Shown here: positions 15,671-26,893 of the stretch, one piece after another
Layout of the letters: each line of letters opens with the position of its first letter
Position numbering within the stretch: position 1 is the first letter of the stretch
From: Planctomycetota bacterium
Lineage (GTDB): Bacteria > Planctomycetota > B15-G4
Direction: 5' to 3'
Assembly: GCA_029259745.1 (NCBI GenBank)
Contig: JAJDEO010000024.1
Coordinates: 124,001-188,000 of the forward strand
Length of the DNA stretch: 64,000 nucleotides
The notes under the pieces: model-generated
Told to the model about the DNA's origin: nothing
Database searches by the model: none
The model's input: the letters and a program-made list of their open reading frames with translations, nothing else
Made by a program: the position numbers and the translations under genes

Positions 15671-16065
15671 TGCCCACCGGCGCGGCCTTCCTCGCCGTGG
15701 CCGTCGGCGGTGCGACGGGCGCGTGTCTGCGGTTCGCGACCGTGCGCTGGATCGCGACGTCGACGCAGAGCGCCTTTCCCTACGGCACACTCGTCGTCAA
15801 CGTCGTCGGCTGCTTCGCGATCGGCGTCGTCGCCACGCTCGCCGTCGACGCCTGGGAGCTCAGCGACGCGGCCCGCGCCGGGCTCGTCGTCGGCGTGCTC
15901 GGCGGCCTCACCACCTTCTCGAGCTTCGGCCTCGAGACGCTGGAACTGCTGCGCGAGGAACGACTCGGCGCCGCGATCGGCAACGTCGTCGCGAACAACG
16001 TGCTGGGGCTCACGGCAGCATGGCTCGGCCTGCGCCTTGCCCAGCGGCTCGTCAGCCAGACATGA
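15670..16065 (+). CDS. crcB: Fluoride efflux channel Fluc/CrcB
   Basis: 131 residues with four transmembrane helices, forming a dual-topology dimeric channel that exports fluoride. Diagnostic motifs are present: GGATGACLRF near the start, GTLVVNVVGCF, and TTFSSFGLE (the phenylalanine box and polar track). The ATG at 15670 overlaps the upstream stop; a GTG at 15667 would add one residue. I looked for a fluoride riboswitch ahead of the operon and did not recognise one. The pairing with a MOSC gene is translational and may be coincidental. A strong hairpin follows. Confidence 0.95.
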   Translation: MPTGAAFLAVAVGGATGACLRFATVRWIATSTQSAFPYGTLVVNVVGCFAIGVVATLAVDAWELSDAARAGLVVGVLGGLTTFSSFGLETLELLREERLGAAIGNVVANNVLGLTAAWLGLRLAQRLVSQT

Positions 16066-16070
16066 CGAAC

Positions 16071-16098
16071 GCCCGCCCCGCATCGCTGCGGGACGGGC
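16071..16098. terminator. Bidirectional terminator hairpin between convergent genes
   Basis: A 12-bp GC-rich stem with one mismatch (16071-16082 with 16087-16098) and a 4-nt loop lies 6 bp after the crcB stop and 28 bp from the stop of the subtilase on the other strand. There is no strong U-tract on either side. Confidence 0.65.
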
Positions 16099-16125
16099 GC
16101 TCATTGCACACAAGTTCCTGAGTGA

Positions 16126-17874
<1,749 letters not shown>

Positions 17875-17950
17875 CGGGATGCCTGACGTCGGGAGAGAGA
17901 GAGAGTGGGCGTCGGATGTACCCGAAGGATACGCCGACATCATCAATCCG

Positions 17951-19324
17951 TCATCCGAGGTCGCGGCCCTTGGCGATCCTGCGCGCCGCGCCCGGCGGAT
18001 TAATCGCATATTGAAGCACTCGGCAGTCGATCGGGCCGTTTTTCACGGGCCAGCGTTCGGTCGTCTTCATGCCAAGTTTGCGCGAGAGTTCCGGAGCGCC
18101 GCACAGAATGTTGGCCGTGGCGCCGTTGCACTTGGTCTTCAGGAAGTGCCCAAGCTGGAACCAGGTTTCCTCGAGATCCTCGCCCTCACCGAGACGCTCG
18201 CCGTACGGCGGGTTCGTCACGACGAAGTCGGGCGTGAACGGCGGCTGAGCCTTGCGGATGTCGGCGATCTCGAATGCGATCGCGTGGGAGACGCCGGCAG
18301 CACGCGCAGCCTCCTTCGCCATCGTGATCGCCGGTTTGTGACGATCCGACCCCCAAATCGTCGGCGCACCGCGATCGCGGGCCGCACGGCGCTCCGCCAC
18401 CTCGAGCGCGTCGTTCACGAGCGCGTCCCAGAGGTTGGTGTCGACGTCGGGCCAGCTCTCGAAGGCGAAGCGTCGACCCAAGCCCGGTGCGAGGTCCGCC
18501 TCGCGCGCAGCCGCCTCGATCAAGAACGTGCCCGACCCGCACATCGGGTCGACGAGCGAACGCCCGGGCTTCCACCCGACCAGGCGCAGGATGCCGGCCG
18601 CCGTCGACTCGTTGAGCGGGCTGATGAGCTGCTTGGGACGGTAGCCGCGCTTGTGCAGCGACATGCCGCCGAGATCGCGGCTCACCGTGAGTTCGCGCCC
18701 AAGCAACACGACCTTGATCGGCAGCGTCGGCGCCGCGGTGTCGACACTCGGACGCAGGCCGTCGCGCGCACGGAAGCGGTCGCAGATCGCGTCCTTCGTC
18801 CGCAGCGCGACGTAGCCGGAGTGGGTCATGCACGAGTCGCGGATCGACGCGTCGACGGCGAGTGTGTCCTCGACCGTCATCCAGTTTTCCCACGGCATCG
18901 CGTGCACCGCTTCGTAGAGCTGCGCCTCGTGCTCGACGTGCCCACGCGTCAGCACTTCCATGACACGGATCGCGGTGCGCAGCCACAGCACGGCGCGGTA
19001 GCCCACCGACAGATCGCCCGCGAACGCCGCGCCACCGGGACGCACATGGATGTCCTCGGCGCCGATCTCGACGAGTTCCTCGACGAGCGCCGGCTCGACG
19101 CCGCGCGTGCACGAGGCGTAGAAGTCGAGCGCCCCATCACTGCGCGGGCGCCCATGCGACTTCGGCTCCGGGCGACGCGCCGGACCGCGCTTGTCACCGC
19201 GCTTGTCGCCGTGCGAACCACGCCGGTCTTTCGGCGAGCCCTTCCGCCGCTGCGACTCGTCGCGATCACGGCCTTCCCGGCGCAGCTTCGCTTTGTCCCA
19301 CGGATTGACGCGATCTTCGTGCAT
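17951..19324 (-). CDS. THUMP-domain class I SAM-dependent RNA methyltransferase (RlmL-like)
   Basis: 457 residues from ATG 19324, which overlaps the stop of the upstream haem-protein gene by one nucleotide (TGATG). A strongly basic, disordered N-terminus (about 55 residues) comes first. Next is a THUMP domain (from DFYASCTRGVEPALVEEL) and then a Rossmann methyltransferase domain with DPMCGSGTFLIEAA (SAM binding) and NPPYGERLG (catalytic N-PP-Y of N-methyltransferases). The family methylates guanine N2 in 23S rRNA (G2445 in E. coli RlmL). The second methyltransferase domain of E. coli RlmKL is absent, as in many short homologues. The target base is inferred from the family. Confidence 0.9.
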   Translation of the reverse strand: MHEDRVNPWDKAKLRREGRDRDESQRRKGSPKDRRGSHGDKRGDKRGPARRPEPKSHGRPRSDGALDFYASCTRGVEPALVEELVEIGAEDIHVRPGGAAFAGDLSVGYRAVLWLRTAIRVMEVLTRGHVEHEAQLYEAVHAMPWENWMTVEDTLAVDASIRDSCMTHSGYVALRTKDAICDRFRARDGLRPSVDTAAPTLPIKVVLLGRELTVSRDLGGMSLHKRGYRPKQLISPLNESTAAGILRLVGWKPGRSLVDPMCGSGTFLIEAAAREADLAPGLGRRFAFESWPDVDTNLWDALVNDALEVAERRAARDRGAPTIWGSDRHKPAITMAKEAARAAGVSHAIAFEIADIRKAQPPFTPDFVVTNPPYGERLGEGEDLEETWFQLGHFLKTKCNGATANILCGAPELSRKLGMKTTERWPVKNGPIDCRVLQYAINPPGAARRIAKGRDLG

Positions 19325-22300
19325 CAGAGTGTCTTCAGGTAGGCGATGAGATTGCGCATCTCGGTACGCGTGAGGTTGGTGGCGAGATCTTCGGGCATCG
19401 CGGAGAGGCCGGTGCGGCGCTCGTCGATGTCCGCGAGCGGCAGCGTGTGACGCTCGCCCTCGGCATCTTGCAGGACCAGGTGCTCTTCGTCTTCCTCGAG
19501 GACGCGGCCCGTGAGAACGTCGCCGTCGGTGAGGAAGACGTTCGTGCCGCCGTAGCCCTTCACGATGTGTCGATTCGGCGCGACGATCGACTCGAGCAAC
19601 GACACGACCGAGCGGCGCTCGCCCAGCTCGACGAAGTTGGGACCCACGCGCTCGGACGCTGCGTCCCACGTGGCGTGGCAGCGCGAACACGACAGCGCCG
19701 CACGTCCGAAGACCTCCGAGCCCTCATCGGCATCGCCGCCGTGAAGCGTGTCGAGCCACGGGCCGAGTTCCTCGTCGGCACTGCGACGATCGCTCAGCTC
19801 CTCGAGTGCGTTCGAGATCCGCGTGACGACTTCGGCGTCCGGCGCCGTCTCCAACGAGCGCATCGTCGTGACATCGAGGTCGTCGACGACGCGCGCCTCG
19901 GCCGCGAGCACGAGTTCGAGCGCGAGCTCGTCGGGGAAGGTTCCGATGACGTGCTGTTCGATGTGGTCGGCGACGAGCTCGTCACCCAGGGCGCCGCTCA
20001 GGCGACTGAGCATCTCGAGCGCGACGCGCTGCTCGGCGAGGTCGCCGTCGGCAAGCACGGCCGGGAGCCGTTCGAGGGCAGCCTCGGGCGAGAGGCGTTC
20101 GAGAGCCGGCAGGGCGACGGCGCGCAGCTCGGGGATCGAGCTGGCGAGGGCGCGGTCGACGCGATTGTTCCAATCGGGGAAGTCGGCGAGTTCGAGTGAC
20201 TCGAAGGCCGCAACGCGCACGGAGTCGAAGCCGCGGTCGCGCTCGACGTCGCCGTCTTCGCTCTCGACCCAGGCGACGAGGCGCTCCGTGAACGACGCGC
20301 GCGTCCAGCTGTCGAGCGGCGGTGCGCCGTCGAGCGCGTGACGTTCGAAGGCCGCCGCGACGGCATCGACCCAGGCATGGGCAACCGCGCGGGGCGCGGC
20401 GTCGATGCCTTCATGGGCAAGGGCAGCGAGCTGATCGGCGACAGGCGCGGCATCGCGCGGATCGATCGGACGCCACGCGTGGTGCACCGAGTCGATCGCC
20501 GACGGCGCGTCCCAGGTGCCGAGCATCTCGAGCGCGTCGACGCGCAGGAACTCGGGCCGCGAGTCGTCGAGCGCAAGCTGCGCGACACGCCGGCTGTGCC
20601 AGGGATGACCCAGGCGCAGGTTTGCGGCAAGCGCGCGGCGCAAGACGGCGTCGTCCTCGATGTCCGCGCGGTCGAGCAGCGCGGCGAGCGCCGGCAGACC
20701 TTCGACGAGCCCTTCGTCATGGATCGCGCGCGCGGCCTCGGTGGCGACGAACGGGTCGGCGTCGGAGAGGAACATCGTGAGCGCCGGGCTGTCGAGACGC
20801 CGCCAGACGAGCAGCGCGCCGAGGCGCACGTGCGGCGACGGGTCGGCCGCGAGACGATGCAGCGCGCTGCCGTCCGCACAGCCGAGCAGGCCCATGACGG
20901 CCCCGTGCCGCAGGGTCGGATCGTCGTGGCCGGTTTCGTCGAGCAGGCGCGCAAGCGGTTCGACGGCCTCCGCGATCTCGAGTCGTCCGCAGCCGATCGC
21001 CGCCGCGAAGCGCACGCGCGCCGAGGGATCGTCGAGCCCCGCGAGCAGCACGTCCGCGGCGCCCGGCGCGCGTTCGTCGCCGAGCACGCGCAGCGCCTGG
21101 GTGCGCACCTCGTCGTCACCGGCCACGCCAGCGAGCTCGATGAGGTCGCTCCACGCAGCGCCATCACGGCGCCCAGCGATGCCGAGCCCCCAAACGCCGT
21201 GCAGCCGACTCAAGCGCGCCACGTGATCGCTGGCCGACCCGTCGAACGCCGCGTCACGCAGAGCCTCGCGCCCCACCTCGTCACGCCCAGCGAGCTCGAA
21301 GTGCGCCGCCTGACGCACGCGCCGGTCGGCGTGAGCGAGCAGCGCCGCGAGTTCATCCACGTCGCGCCCCGGCATGCCGTCAGCGAGCAGCGCCGCCGTC
21401 TCGTGCGCGACGTTCGCCTTGTCGACGAGCCGGTAGATGCGGCCCTTGCCCGTCATCCCCCAGCCCTCGACCCAGTCGAGCAGGTACATCGAACCGTCGG
21501 GCCCGAAGTCGAAGTCGGTGCCGAGCGCGCCGTAGACGAACCAGTCGACCTCGCCGAGTTCGAAGCCTGCGCCCTGCTCGTGCAGCTTGAACGTGTGGAC
21601 GCCCGAGACCGACGGTGCGCCACGGAAGTCGCAGAGGAAGAAGTGGCCGCGGTAGCGCTCGTCGAGACCTGTGCCTGGGTAGTGCGTCAGCCCTGATGGA
21701 CCGTTGCCGAGGTTCGCGATCGGCGGCACCGTGTCGGCCGGGCGTCCGTCGTGCTGCGGCCTCCACAAGCCCTCGTTGTGCCAAGGGCCGCGGTCGTGGA
21801 TCCACTGGTACGGCGAGCGCCAGCCGCTGTCGCCACCGGGCACGATGTGCACCCAGCGCGCCTGGTCGGCGCCGTCGGAGTTGTTGTCCCCCGTGAAGAG
21901 GTTGCCGTGATCGTCGAAGGCGAGCTCCTGCGGGTTGCGCAGGCCGCGGTGGACGATCTCGAGGTTCGTGCCGTCGAGATTGCAGCGGAAGACCGCGCCG
22001 TCTTCGGGGCCGCGCAGGACGTCGCCGTCGGGCTGGATGATGTGGAAACCGCGGTCGCCGACCGAGAAGTAGAGCCGCTGATCGGGGCCGACGATGAGGC
22101 CGTGGAGATCGTGGCCGAGCAGCGTCGTGCGGACGCCGAAGCCGGTTGCCAAGGCGTCGCGTTCGTCGGCCACGCCGTCGCCGTCGGTGTCGCGCAGCGC
22201 CCAGAGCTCGGGGATGCAGGTGTAGTAGACGACGCCGTCATGGCTGAGGACGCCCGAGCCGAGCCCCGCCATCGGATCGTTGAAGCCGTCCGCGAAGACG

Positions 22301-22731
22301 AACGACACGTCGGCGCGGCCGTCGCCGTCGGTGTCGCGGATCAGGCGCACGCGATCGTGCTCGGTGCCGTAGCTCGCGTAGTCTTCGCCTTCGAAGCGCT
22401 CGTACATCTCCGCGCGGTCAGCGACGGTCCACGTGTCGAGCTCGGCGTCGAGCCAGTCCATGTGCTCGCGCATGTCCGTGACGCCGGCATGCAGGCGGAA
22501 GGTCTCGGCGACGTAGACGTCACCCTGGGCGTCGATGTGCAGCGCGATCGGGTTCGCGACGTCGGGCTCGGCCGCGAAGAGCGCGGCCTCGATGCCGTCG
22601 GCAAGCGTGATCGTGTCGACCATGCGCTCGGCCTCCGGCGACGCCTCGGCGACGTACGGCGTGTACTCCTGCGCACCGGCAACCGATGCGAGGGCGAGAC
22701 CAAGCGTGGCGAGCGAGCAAGGACGAGCCAT
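19324..22731 (-). CDS. PVC-type haem-binding CxxCH protein with dehydrogenase-like propeller and HEAT repeats
   Basis: 1135 residues from ATG 22731, with a signal peptide ending near VAGA-QE. The N-terminal half is a soluble-dehydrogenase-like beta-propeller typical of planctomycete membrane-bound dehydrogenases (VANPIALHIDAQGDVYVAET, NPQELAFDDHGNLFTGDNN, DFDFGPDGSMYLLDW). A long middle section has HEAT-like helical repeats, and a C-terminal cytochrome-c-like domain carries the haem motif CSRCH at about residue 1015; the Met in LSAMPE (about 1112) could be the distal ligand. The combination matches TIGR02604/TIGR02603 proteins, found mainly in the PVC superphylum, and suggests a periplasmic oxidoreductase of unknown substrate. 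It is translationally linked to the rRNA methyltransferase downstream. Confidence 0.94.
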   Translation of the reverse strand: MARPCSLATLGLALASVAGAQEYTPYVAEASPEAERMVDTITLADGIEAALFAAEPDVANPIALHIDAQGDVYVAETFRLHAGVTDMREHMDWLDAELDTWTVADRAEMYERFEGEDYASYGTEHDRVRLIRDTDGDGRADVSFVFADGFNDPMAGLGSGVLSHDGVVYYTCIPELWALRDTDGDGVADERDALATGFGVRTTLLGHDLHGLIVGPDQRLYFSVGDRGFHIIQPDGDVLRGPEDGAVFRCNLDGTNLEIVHRGLRNPQELAFDDHGNLFTGDNNSDGADQARWVHIVPGGDSGWRSPYQWIHDRGPWHNEGLWRPQHDGRPADTVPPIANLGNGPSGLTHYPGTGLDERYRGHFFLCDFRGAPSVSGVHTFKLHEQGAGFELGEVDWFVYGALGTDFDFGPDGSMYLLDWVEGWGMTGKGRIYRLVDKANVAHETAALLADGMPGRDVDELAALLAHADRRVRQAAHFELAGRDEVGREALRDAAFDGSASDHVARLSRLHGVWGLGIAGRRDGAAWSDLIELAGVAGDDEVRTQALRVLGDERAPGAADVLLAGLDDPSARVRFAAAIGCGRLEIAEAVEPLARLLDETGHDDPTLRHGAVMGLLGCADGSALHRLAADPSPHVRLGALLVWRRLDSPALTMFLSDADPFVATEAARAIHDEGLVEGLPALAALLDRADIEDDAVLRRALAANLRLGHPWHSRRVAQLALDDSRPEFLRVDALEMLGTWDAPSAIDSVHHAWRPIDPRDAAPVADQLAALAHEGIDAAPRAVAHAWVDAVAAAFERHALDGAPPLDSWTRASFTERLVAWVESEDGDVERDRGFDSVRVAAFESLELADFPDWNNRVDRALASSIPELRAVALPALERLSPEAALERLPAVLADGDLAEQRVALEMLSRLSGALGDELVADHIEQHVIGTFPDELALELVLAAEARVVDDLDVTTMRSLETAPDAEVVTRISNALEELSDRRSADEELGPWLDTLHGGDADEGSEVFGRAALSCSRCHATWDAASERVGPNFVELGERRSVVSLLESIVAPNRHIVKGYGGTNVFLTDGDVLTGRVLEEDEEHLVLQDAEGERHTLPLADIDERRTGLSAMPEDLATNLTRTEMRNLIAYLKTL

Positions 22732-22869
22732 GGCGAAGACACCCGAACGGGGAGACCGGCGCGCGCGGTGCGCCAGCGAGGGAGTCGCCATCGTAGCGTG
22801 AGGCCGTCATCGCTCGCCGGCGAAGTTCGCTCGGGATCGGCTGCGTCCTGCGCTCTCACGACGAGAGTC

Positions 22870-22933
22870 GGGCGGCCCCGGGCGTCTGACCAACACCCGG
22901 GAGCGCCGTCATGCTGACTTCGGAGGGCCGCCC
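22870..22933. other. Nested inverted repeats between two minus-strand genes
   Basis: An outer 9-bp arm pair (22870-22878 with 22925-22933) encloses a shorter palindromic pair (22877-22882 with 22896-22901), so two alternative foldings are possible. It lies about 96 bp beyond the stop of the membrane protein gene and about 140 bp ahead of the haem-protein start. It may act as a terminator for the first or a leader structure for the second. Confidence 0.4.
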
Positions 22934-23029
22934 CCCATGCTGCGCATCCTCTCGCGCTGCTCGTTCAGGATCGACGAAAACTCACGCGGCTCTGCCGCTG
23001 CGAGAGCTCGACGACGCTTCACTCGACGT

Positions 23030-24739
23030 TCAGTGAGGCGACGAGAACTCGATGTGGACTTCGTGCGGCGAGTAGTCACGGAGCGGGATCGGGTCCTCGA
23101 CGCCGACCGCCTGTCCGTCGATCGTGACGTCGATGCCGACCGTTGCGCGCACGAGTTCGAGCGTGAGCAGGGCGACGGCGAGGATCAATGCGTTGCGCTC
23201 CGTCGACCACTTCTGCAAGGCGAGCGCGAGGAGCACGGCCACGGCCGGCGCCGCCGTGGCCCCGAAGCGCGCGTAGCCGAATGCGATCGCAGCGATGACG
23301 AGCTGCGCGCCGAGGAAGAGCACCCAGGGCGCCGTGCGCGCTCCGCCACGCCAGGCCCCGACGACGACGAGCAGGAAGAGCACGACGCACCAGACGTCAG
23401 CGCGTGTGCCGCGCGTGACGACGAGGTCAACGCTTCCGCGCGTCCCCGAGATGCCGAGCGGGAGCGCGAAGCCTCCGAAACCGCTCGCGGCACCGCGCCA
23501 GGCGTGGACGGCGCGCAGCAACCCGCGCTTGCTCGCCACGACGGCGAGCGCGTCGGCGGGGGTGACATCCGCACCGGCAAGCAGCGCGAGATGCGGGAGG
23601 TAGTCGAGCGAGAGACTCGCGGGCGGGATGCCGGTGACGAGTTCCGCCGGGTAGCGCGACGGGCCGCCGGCGAGCAGGGGCGGGTCGTCGAGGAGCTGGC
23701 GCTGGAAGCCGACGAAGAAGGCGCGCTCGTCCGTGGACAGCGCGAGATTGAGCGGGCCGTAGAGCGACACGAAGAAGCGCGCCGGCAAGGCGACGGGCCG
23801 CGTGTCGAAGGCCTCATCGAGGATCGCGACGTCGCCCGGCTCGACGCGCGTGCGACCGCGGTGCCGCACCGTATCGGCGACGAACGCCGCGGCCGTCCGA
23901 CGCACGAACGCTGGCCACGCGTCACGCTCAGCCGCCGCCTCGTGACTCCACGTCACACGCGCCGAGCGCTGCTCGATCCGCGTCAGCGCCTCTTCGGCCG
24001 CCGCGTGACGCGGTGCGTCGGTTGCCATCACCGCCGCCGTCCGCTCCCACGCGTGCAGGTGCCACGGCGCAAGCACGACGACGAACCCGACGAAGGCCCC
24101 GGCCGCGACGGGCACACGCCGTCCCTCGGGTCGCGTCAGTCCCCACAGCGCGAGCAATGCCACCACGACGATGTGCTCGACGCGGAAGAGGCAGGCCGCG
24201 CCGTGCAGTAGTCCGCGCCCGAATCCGCCGGCGAGCCCGCGCGCCGGCAGGGCGAAAGACGCCATGACGAGCACGAGGTACGGCGTCTCCGATTCGATGA
24301 CGGTCGACAGCAGCAGCGGCCCCGTGATGAACGCCGCCAGCACACCCGCCCCGCGCGCGAGTCCCTCGGAGAAGTCGCGTCGAATCGCGAGGTACGTCAA
24401 CGGCGCGACCAGGGCGCCGAGCACGCGCCAGACGTGGCGAAGCACGCCGACGTCGGCCGACGTCACGTCGTTCCAGAGCAGGTCGACGAGCCAGACCATC
24501 GCCGGCGGGCGCAGCGGCAGGCCCGCGAGTTCCGGCGTGCCGAGCCGCGACGACGCCACGGCGGTGAACCACTCGAACACGTCGCCCTTGTAGACGACCG
24601 AGTGCGGCCAGGTCTCGTCGGGCATTGCCGCGACGAAGAGGGCGCGCGCGAGCCACGCGACGAGAAACAAGATCAGCGCGATGACGATCGGCGGTTCGCG
24701 GCGGGCTGGCTTCGGTTCGGTCGTCACGGCGGGCAGCAT
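23030..24739 (-). CDS. Polytopic membrane protein, glycosyltransferase-39/ArnT-like
   Basis: 569 residues from ATG 24739, with roughly ten hydrophobic segments and an extracytoplasmic stretch of about 150 residues in the middle. The opening (a transmembrane helix, then a loop with DETWPHSVVYKGD) and the following alternation of short loops and helices (RPPAMVWLVDLLW, ESETPYLVLVMASFALPARG) resemble the PMT/ArnT GT-C superfamily, which transfers sugars from polyprenyl-phosphate donors outside the inner membrane. The acidic first loop (DE, KGD) would carry the catalytic Asp. I cannot identify the acceptor. The gene lies 23 bp downstream of the sulfatase gene on the same strand and may be co-transcribed. 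Confidence 0.65.
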   Translation of the reverse strand: MLPAVTTEPKPARREPPIVIALILFLVAWLARALFVAAMPDETWPHSVVYKGDVFEWFTAVASSRLGTPELAGLPLRPPAMVWLVDLLWNDVTSADVGVLRHVWRVLGALVAPLTYLAIRRDFSEGLARGAGVLAAFITGPLLLSTVIESETPYLVLVMASFALPARGLAGGFGRGLLHGAACLFRVEHIVVVALLALWGLTRPEGRRVPVAAGAFVGFVVVLAPWHLHAWERTAAVMATDAPRHAAAEEALTRIEQRSARVTWSHEAAAERDAWPAFVRRTAAAFVADTVRHRGRTRVEPGDVAILDEAFDTRPVALPARFFVSLYGPLNLALSTDERAFFVGFQRQLLDDPPLLAGGPSRYPAELVTGIPPASLSLDYLPHLALLAGADVTPADALAVVASKRGLLRAVHAWRGAASGFGGFALPLGISGTRGSVDLVVTRGTRADVWCVVLFLLVVVGAWRGGARTAPWVLFLGAQLVIAAIAFGYARFGATAAPAVAVLLALALQKWSTERNALILAVALLTLELVRATVGIDVTIDGQAVGVEDPIPLRDYSPHEVHIEFSSPH

Positions 24740-24762
24740 ACGCAAAGCCGCCGCCCGGTTCG

Positions 24763-26616
24763 TCAGCTCCCTACGACGACGGTCTGCTCGAGCAGCACAC
24801 GCAGACCGTCGTGAGCCGCTTGCTGCTCGGGCGTGAGCGTGCCGAGCAGCAGGTCGCTCGATTCCGTGGGATCGACCGAGAGGTCGTAGAGCTGCTCTTC
24901 GCAGCTCACCGTGTTCAAGATCAGCTTGTAGCGGCCGTCACCGATGGCGCGGCGATCGAGCGGGTAGTAGTCAGCCCGCACGGCGTTCGTCACGGACCAA
25001 CCGCCAACCTGCAGCGGGTCCTGGATGAAGGCTTGGTAGTAGAGGCTGCCGAAACCGAGTCCGCCGAAGATCTCTTCGTGATATTCGCCGAAGGCGTCCG
25101 TCACGAAGCCGAGCAGCGTGAAGTTCGGGAAGGGCACGAGGATGCCACCCTGGAACGGCGTGGGATTCGACTCCGTGCCGTAGAAGAGCAGCCCCGACGC
25201 GTCGGGCGGAGCGCCGGCAACGGTGAGATCGGCGATCGTGATGCCGTAGAGCGCCTCGCCGCAGATCGAGAGCGTCGTCGTGCCGGGACCGCCGAAGCCG
25301 ATGTCAGGCTGGCAGACGAATCCCGTGGGAACCGTGCAGGGCAGCGGCCAGGTCGGGGGCGCAGCGCCGTTGGGATTGAACTGCTCGGTGAGGAGCACCG
25401 TGCGCGTAGAAGGCGCGGCCGAGTTTGCGAGCTGCGGCGCAAAGCTGACGGAGTCGTGGACGAGTGTCGGGAACGTCGCCGCGAGGTCGACACCGGCGAG
25501 CTCCGCGATCGTCGCGAAGATGTCTGTCGTGTTGACGAGCGCCTCGCTGACCTTCCCCGTGCGCTCGACGGCCGGCCCCGTGACGATCAGCGGCACGTGC
25601 ACGCCGCCGTCGTAGACCGTCCCCTTGGCCTTCGTCGGGTCGGCGCCGGCTGCCATGACCGTCCCCGGCGTGCCGTTGTCACCGAGGAAAAGTACGTTCG
25701 TACGATCGAGCACCGCACCCGAGATCCCCGCGAACAGCCGCCCCATCTCCGAGTCGAGTGCCTCGACCATCGCCTTGTACTTCGAGCGGTCGTCGTCACC
25801 TGACAGATCGACGCCGTGCAGTTCGGCTGGGGGCTCGTGGAACGGCGAGTGTGGCGCCGTGAACGCGAGGTAGCAGAACCACGGCTCGGGCACGGAGTGG
25901 ATGAAGGCGAGCGCGTCGTCGACGTTCTGCGTCGTGACATAGACGGTCGACAGCGCGGCATCGCCGTTCTCGACGCGCTCCCAGTTGTAGTAGTCGCCGC
26001 CGCCGCCGAGGTTCGTGAGCGCACCGGCGTAGTGACCGTAGCCGGCCATGTTCGGCGCAAGCGGTCCGCCGACGCCCGTGGTTCCGAGATGCCACTTGCC
26101 GATCGCCGCGTGGGCGTAGCGCCCACTCGTGCCCGCGTCGAGCATCTCGGGCAGCGTGACTTCGTCGAGCGCAAGGGCATCGACGGTTTGTCCGAACGAC
26201 TGGTCCAGGTCGATGATCGACCCGATGCCCGTGCGGAAGGCATAGCGCCCCGTCTGGATCGTGGCGCGCGTCGGCGAACACGTCGGGTTCGACCAGGCAT
26301 TCGTGAAGCGCACGCCGTCGTTCACCATGCCTTCGATCGTCGGCACGTTCGGGAGATCCGAGCCCACACCGTAGGACGGGATCATGTCGACGCCGAGGTC
26401 GTCCGCGACGATCACGAGCACGTTGTCGGGACGTGGCGGCGCGAACTCGCGGACCGGCGGCGGCGGGCTCGTCGTCGGCACGCGTCGCCCGGGCTTCGTC
26501 GTCACGGTCGGCCCCGGACCCGGCGTTCCCCCGCCAGGCACGCTGATCTGGCCGTGAGCCTCAGCGGCCCCCAGCGTCATCAGCAGGAAAAGGGCGATCC
26601 CACGTAACGTCGTCAT
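24763..26616 (-). CDS. Secreted sulfatase with an inserted beta-rich domain
   Basis: 617 residues with a signal peptide (AEAHGQ near 24), a Pro/Thr-rich linker (about 25-60) and a type I sulfatase domain. The formylglycine site CSPTR is at 113-117, and the metal-binding start VIVADDLG is at 69-76; later TAPHSPFHEPP and LGDNGTPG (metal ligands) are present. After the TEQFNPNG strand, about 120 residues interrupt the fold. They match the tail domain found in other exported proteins here (TPFQGGILVPFP, LYYQAFIQDP, VTNAV). The normal sulfatase end then resumes (DGRYKLIL, LYDLSVDPTESSDL). The enzyme probably removes sulfate from polysaccharides outside the cytoplasm; a maturase is not in the window. 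Confidence 0.93.
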   Translation of the reverse strand: MTTLRGIALFLLMTLGAAEAHGQISVPGGGTPGPGPTVTTKPGRRVPTTSPPPPVREFAPPRPDNVLVIVADDLGVDMIPSYGVGSDLPNVPTIEGMVNDGVRFTNAWSNPTCSPTRATIQTGRYAFRTGIGSIIDLDQSFGQTVDALALDEVTLPEMLDAGTSGRYAHAAIGKWHLGTTGVGGPLAPNMAGYGHYAGALTNLGGGGDYYNWERVENGDAALSTVYVTTQNVDDALAFIHSVPEPWFCYLAFTAPHSPFHEPPAELHGVDLSGDDDRSKYKAMVEALDSEMGRLFAGISGAVLDRTNVLFLGDNGTPGTVMAAGADPTKAKGTVYDGGVHVPLIVTGPAVERTGKVSEALVNTTDIFATIAELAGVDLAATFPTLVHDSVSFAPQLANSAAPSTRTVLLTEQFNPNGAAPPTWPLPCTVPTGFVCQPDIGFGGPGTTTLSICGEALYGITIADLTVAGAPPDASGLLFYGTESNPTPFQGGILVPFPNFTLLGFVTDAFGEYHEEIFGGLGFGSLYYQAFIQDPLQVGGWSVTNAVRADYYPLDRRAIGDGRYKLILNTVSCEEQLYDLSVDPTESSDLLLGTLTPEQQAAHDGLRVLLEQTVVVGS

Positions 26617-26706
26617 CGACTACCTCTGACCAAGATTCGGGCGCACTCGATCCAGTGCCCGGGATGGCTCGCTGGATCTCATCTCGGGACACCCGAGGAC
26701 CCCCAC

Positions 26707-26727
26707 CCCTTCACTGAAGGGTTAACC
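26707..26727. other. Small hairpins downstream of the sigma-factor gene
   Basis: A perfect 6-bp stem with a 3-nt loop (26707-26721, followed by TTAACC on the plus strand) sits just after another 6-bp hairpin at 26684-26698. Together they occupy the 277-bp gap between the sigma-factor stop and the sulfatase start on the minus strand. Either could be a weak terminator or leader structure. I see no other feature in this gap. Confidence 0.3.
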
Positions 26728-26893
26728 GACGATTGGCGCTCCGACAAGTCGATTCACCACACGGTCACGTGAGGGGTCCGGCCTCGAGGGACGCACGCCG
26801 ACGGCGGCATCCGACGCGAAGCCTGCTCGCGCGACGCTCCGCCGCCCTCACGCGCGGCCGCGGCGCCCGGCCAGATCGCTGACGACAAACCCG

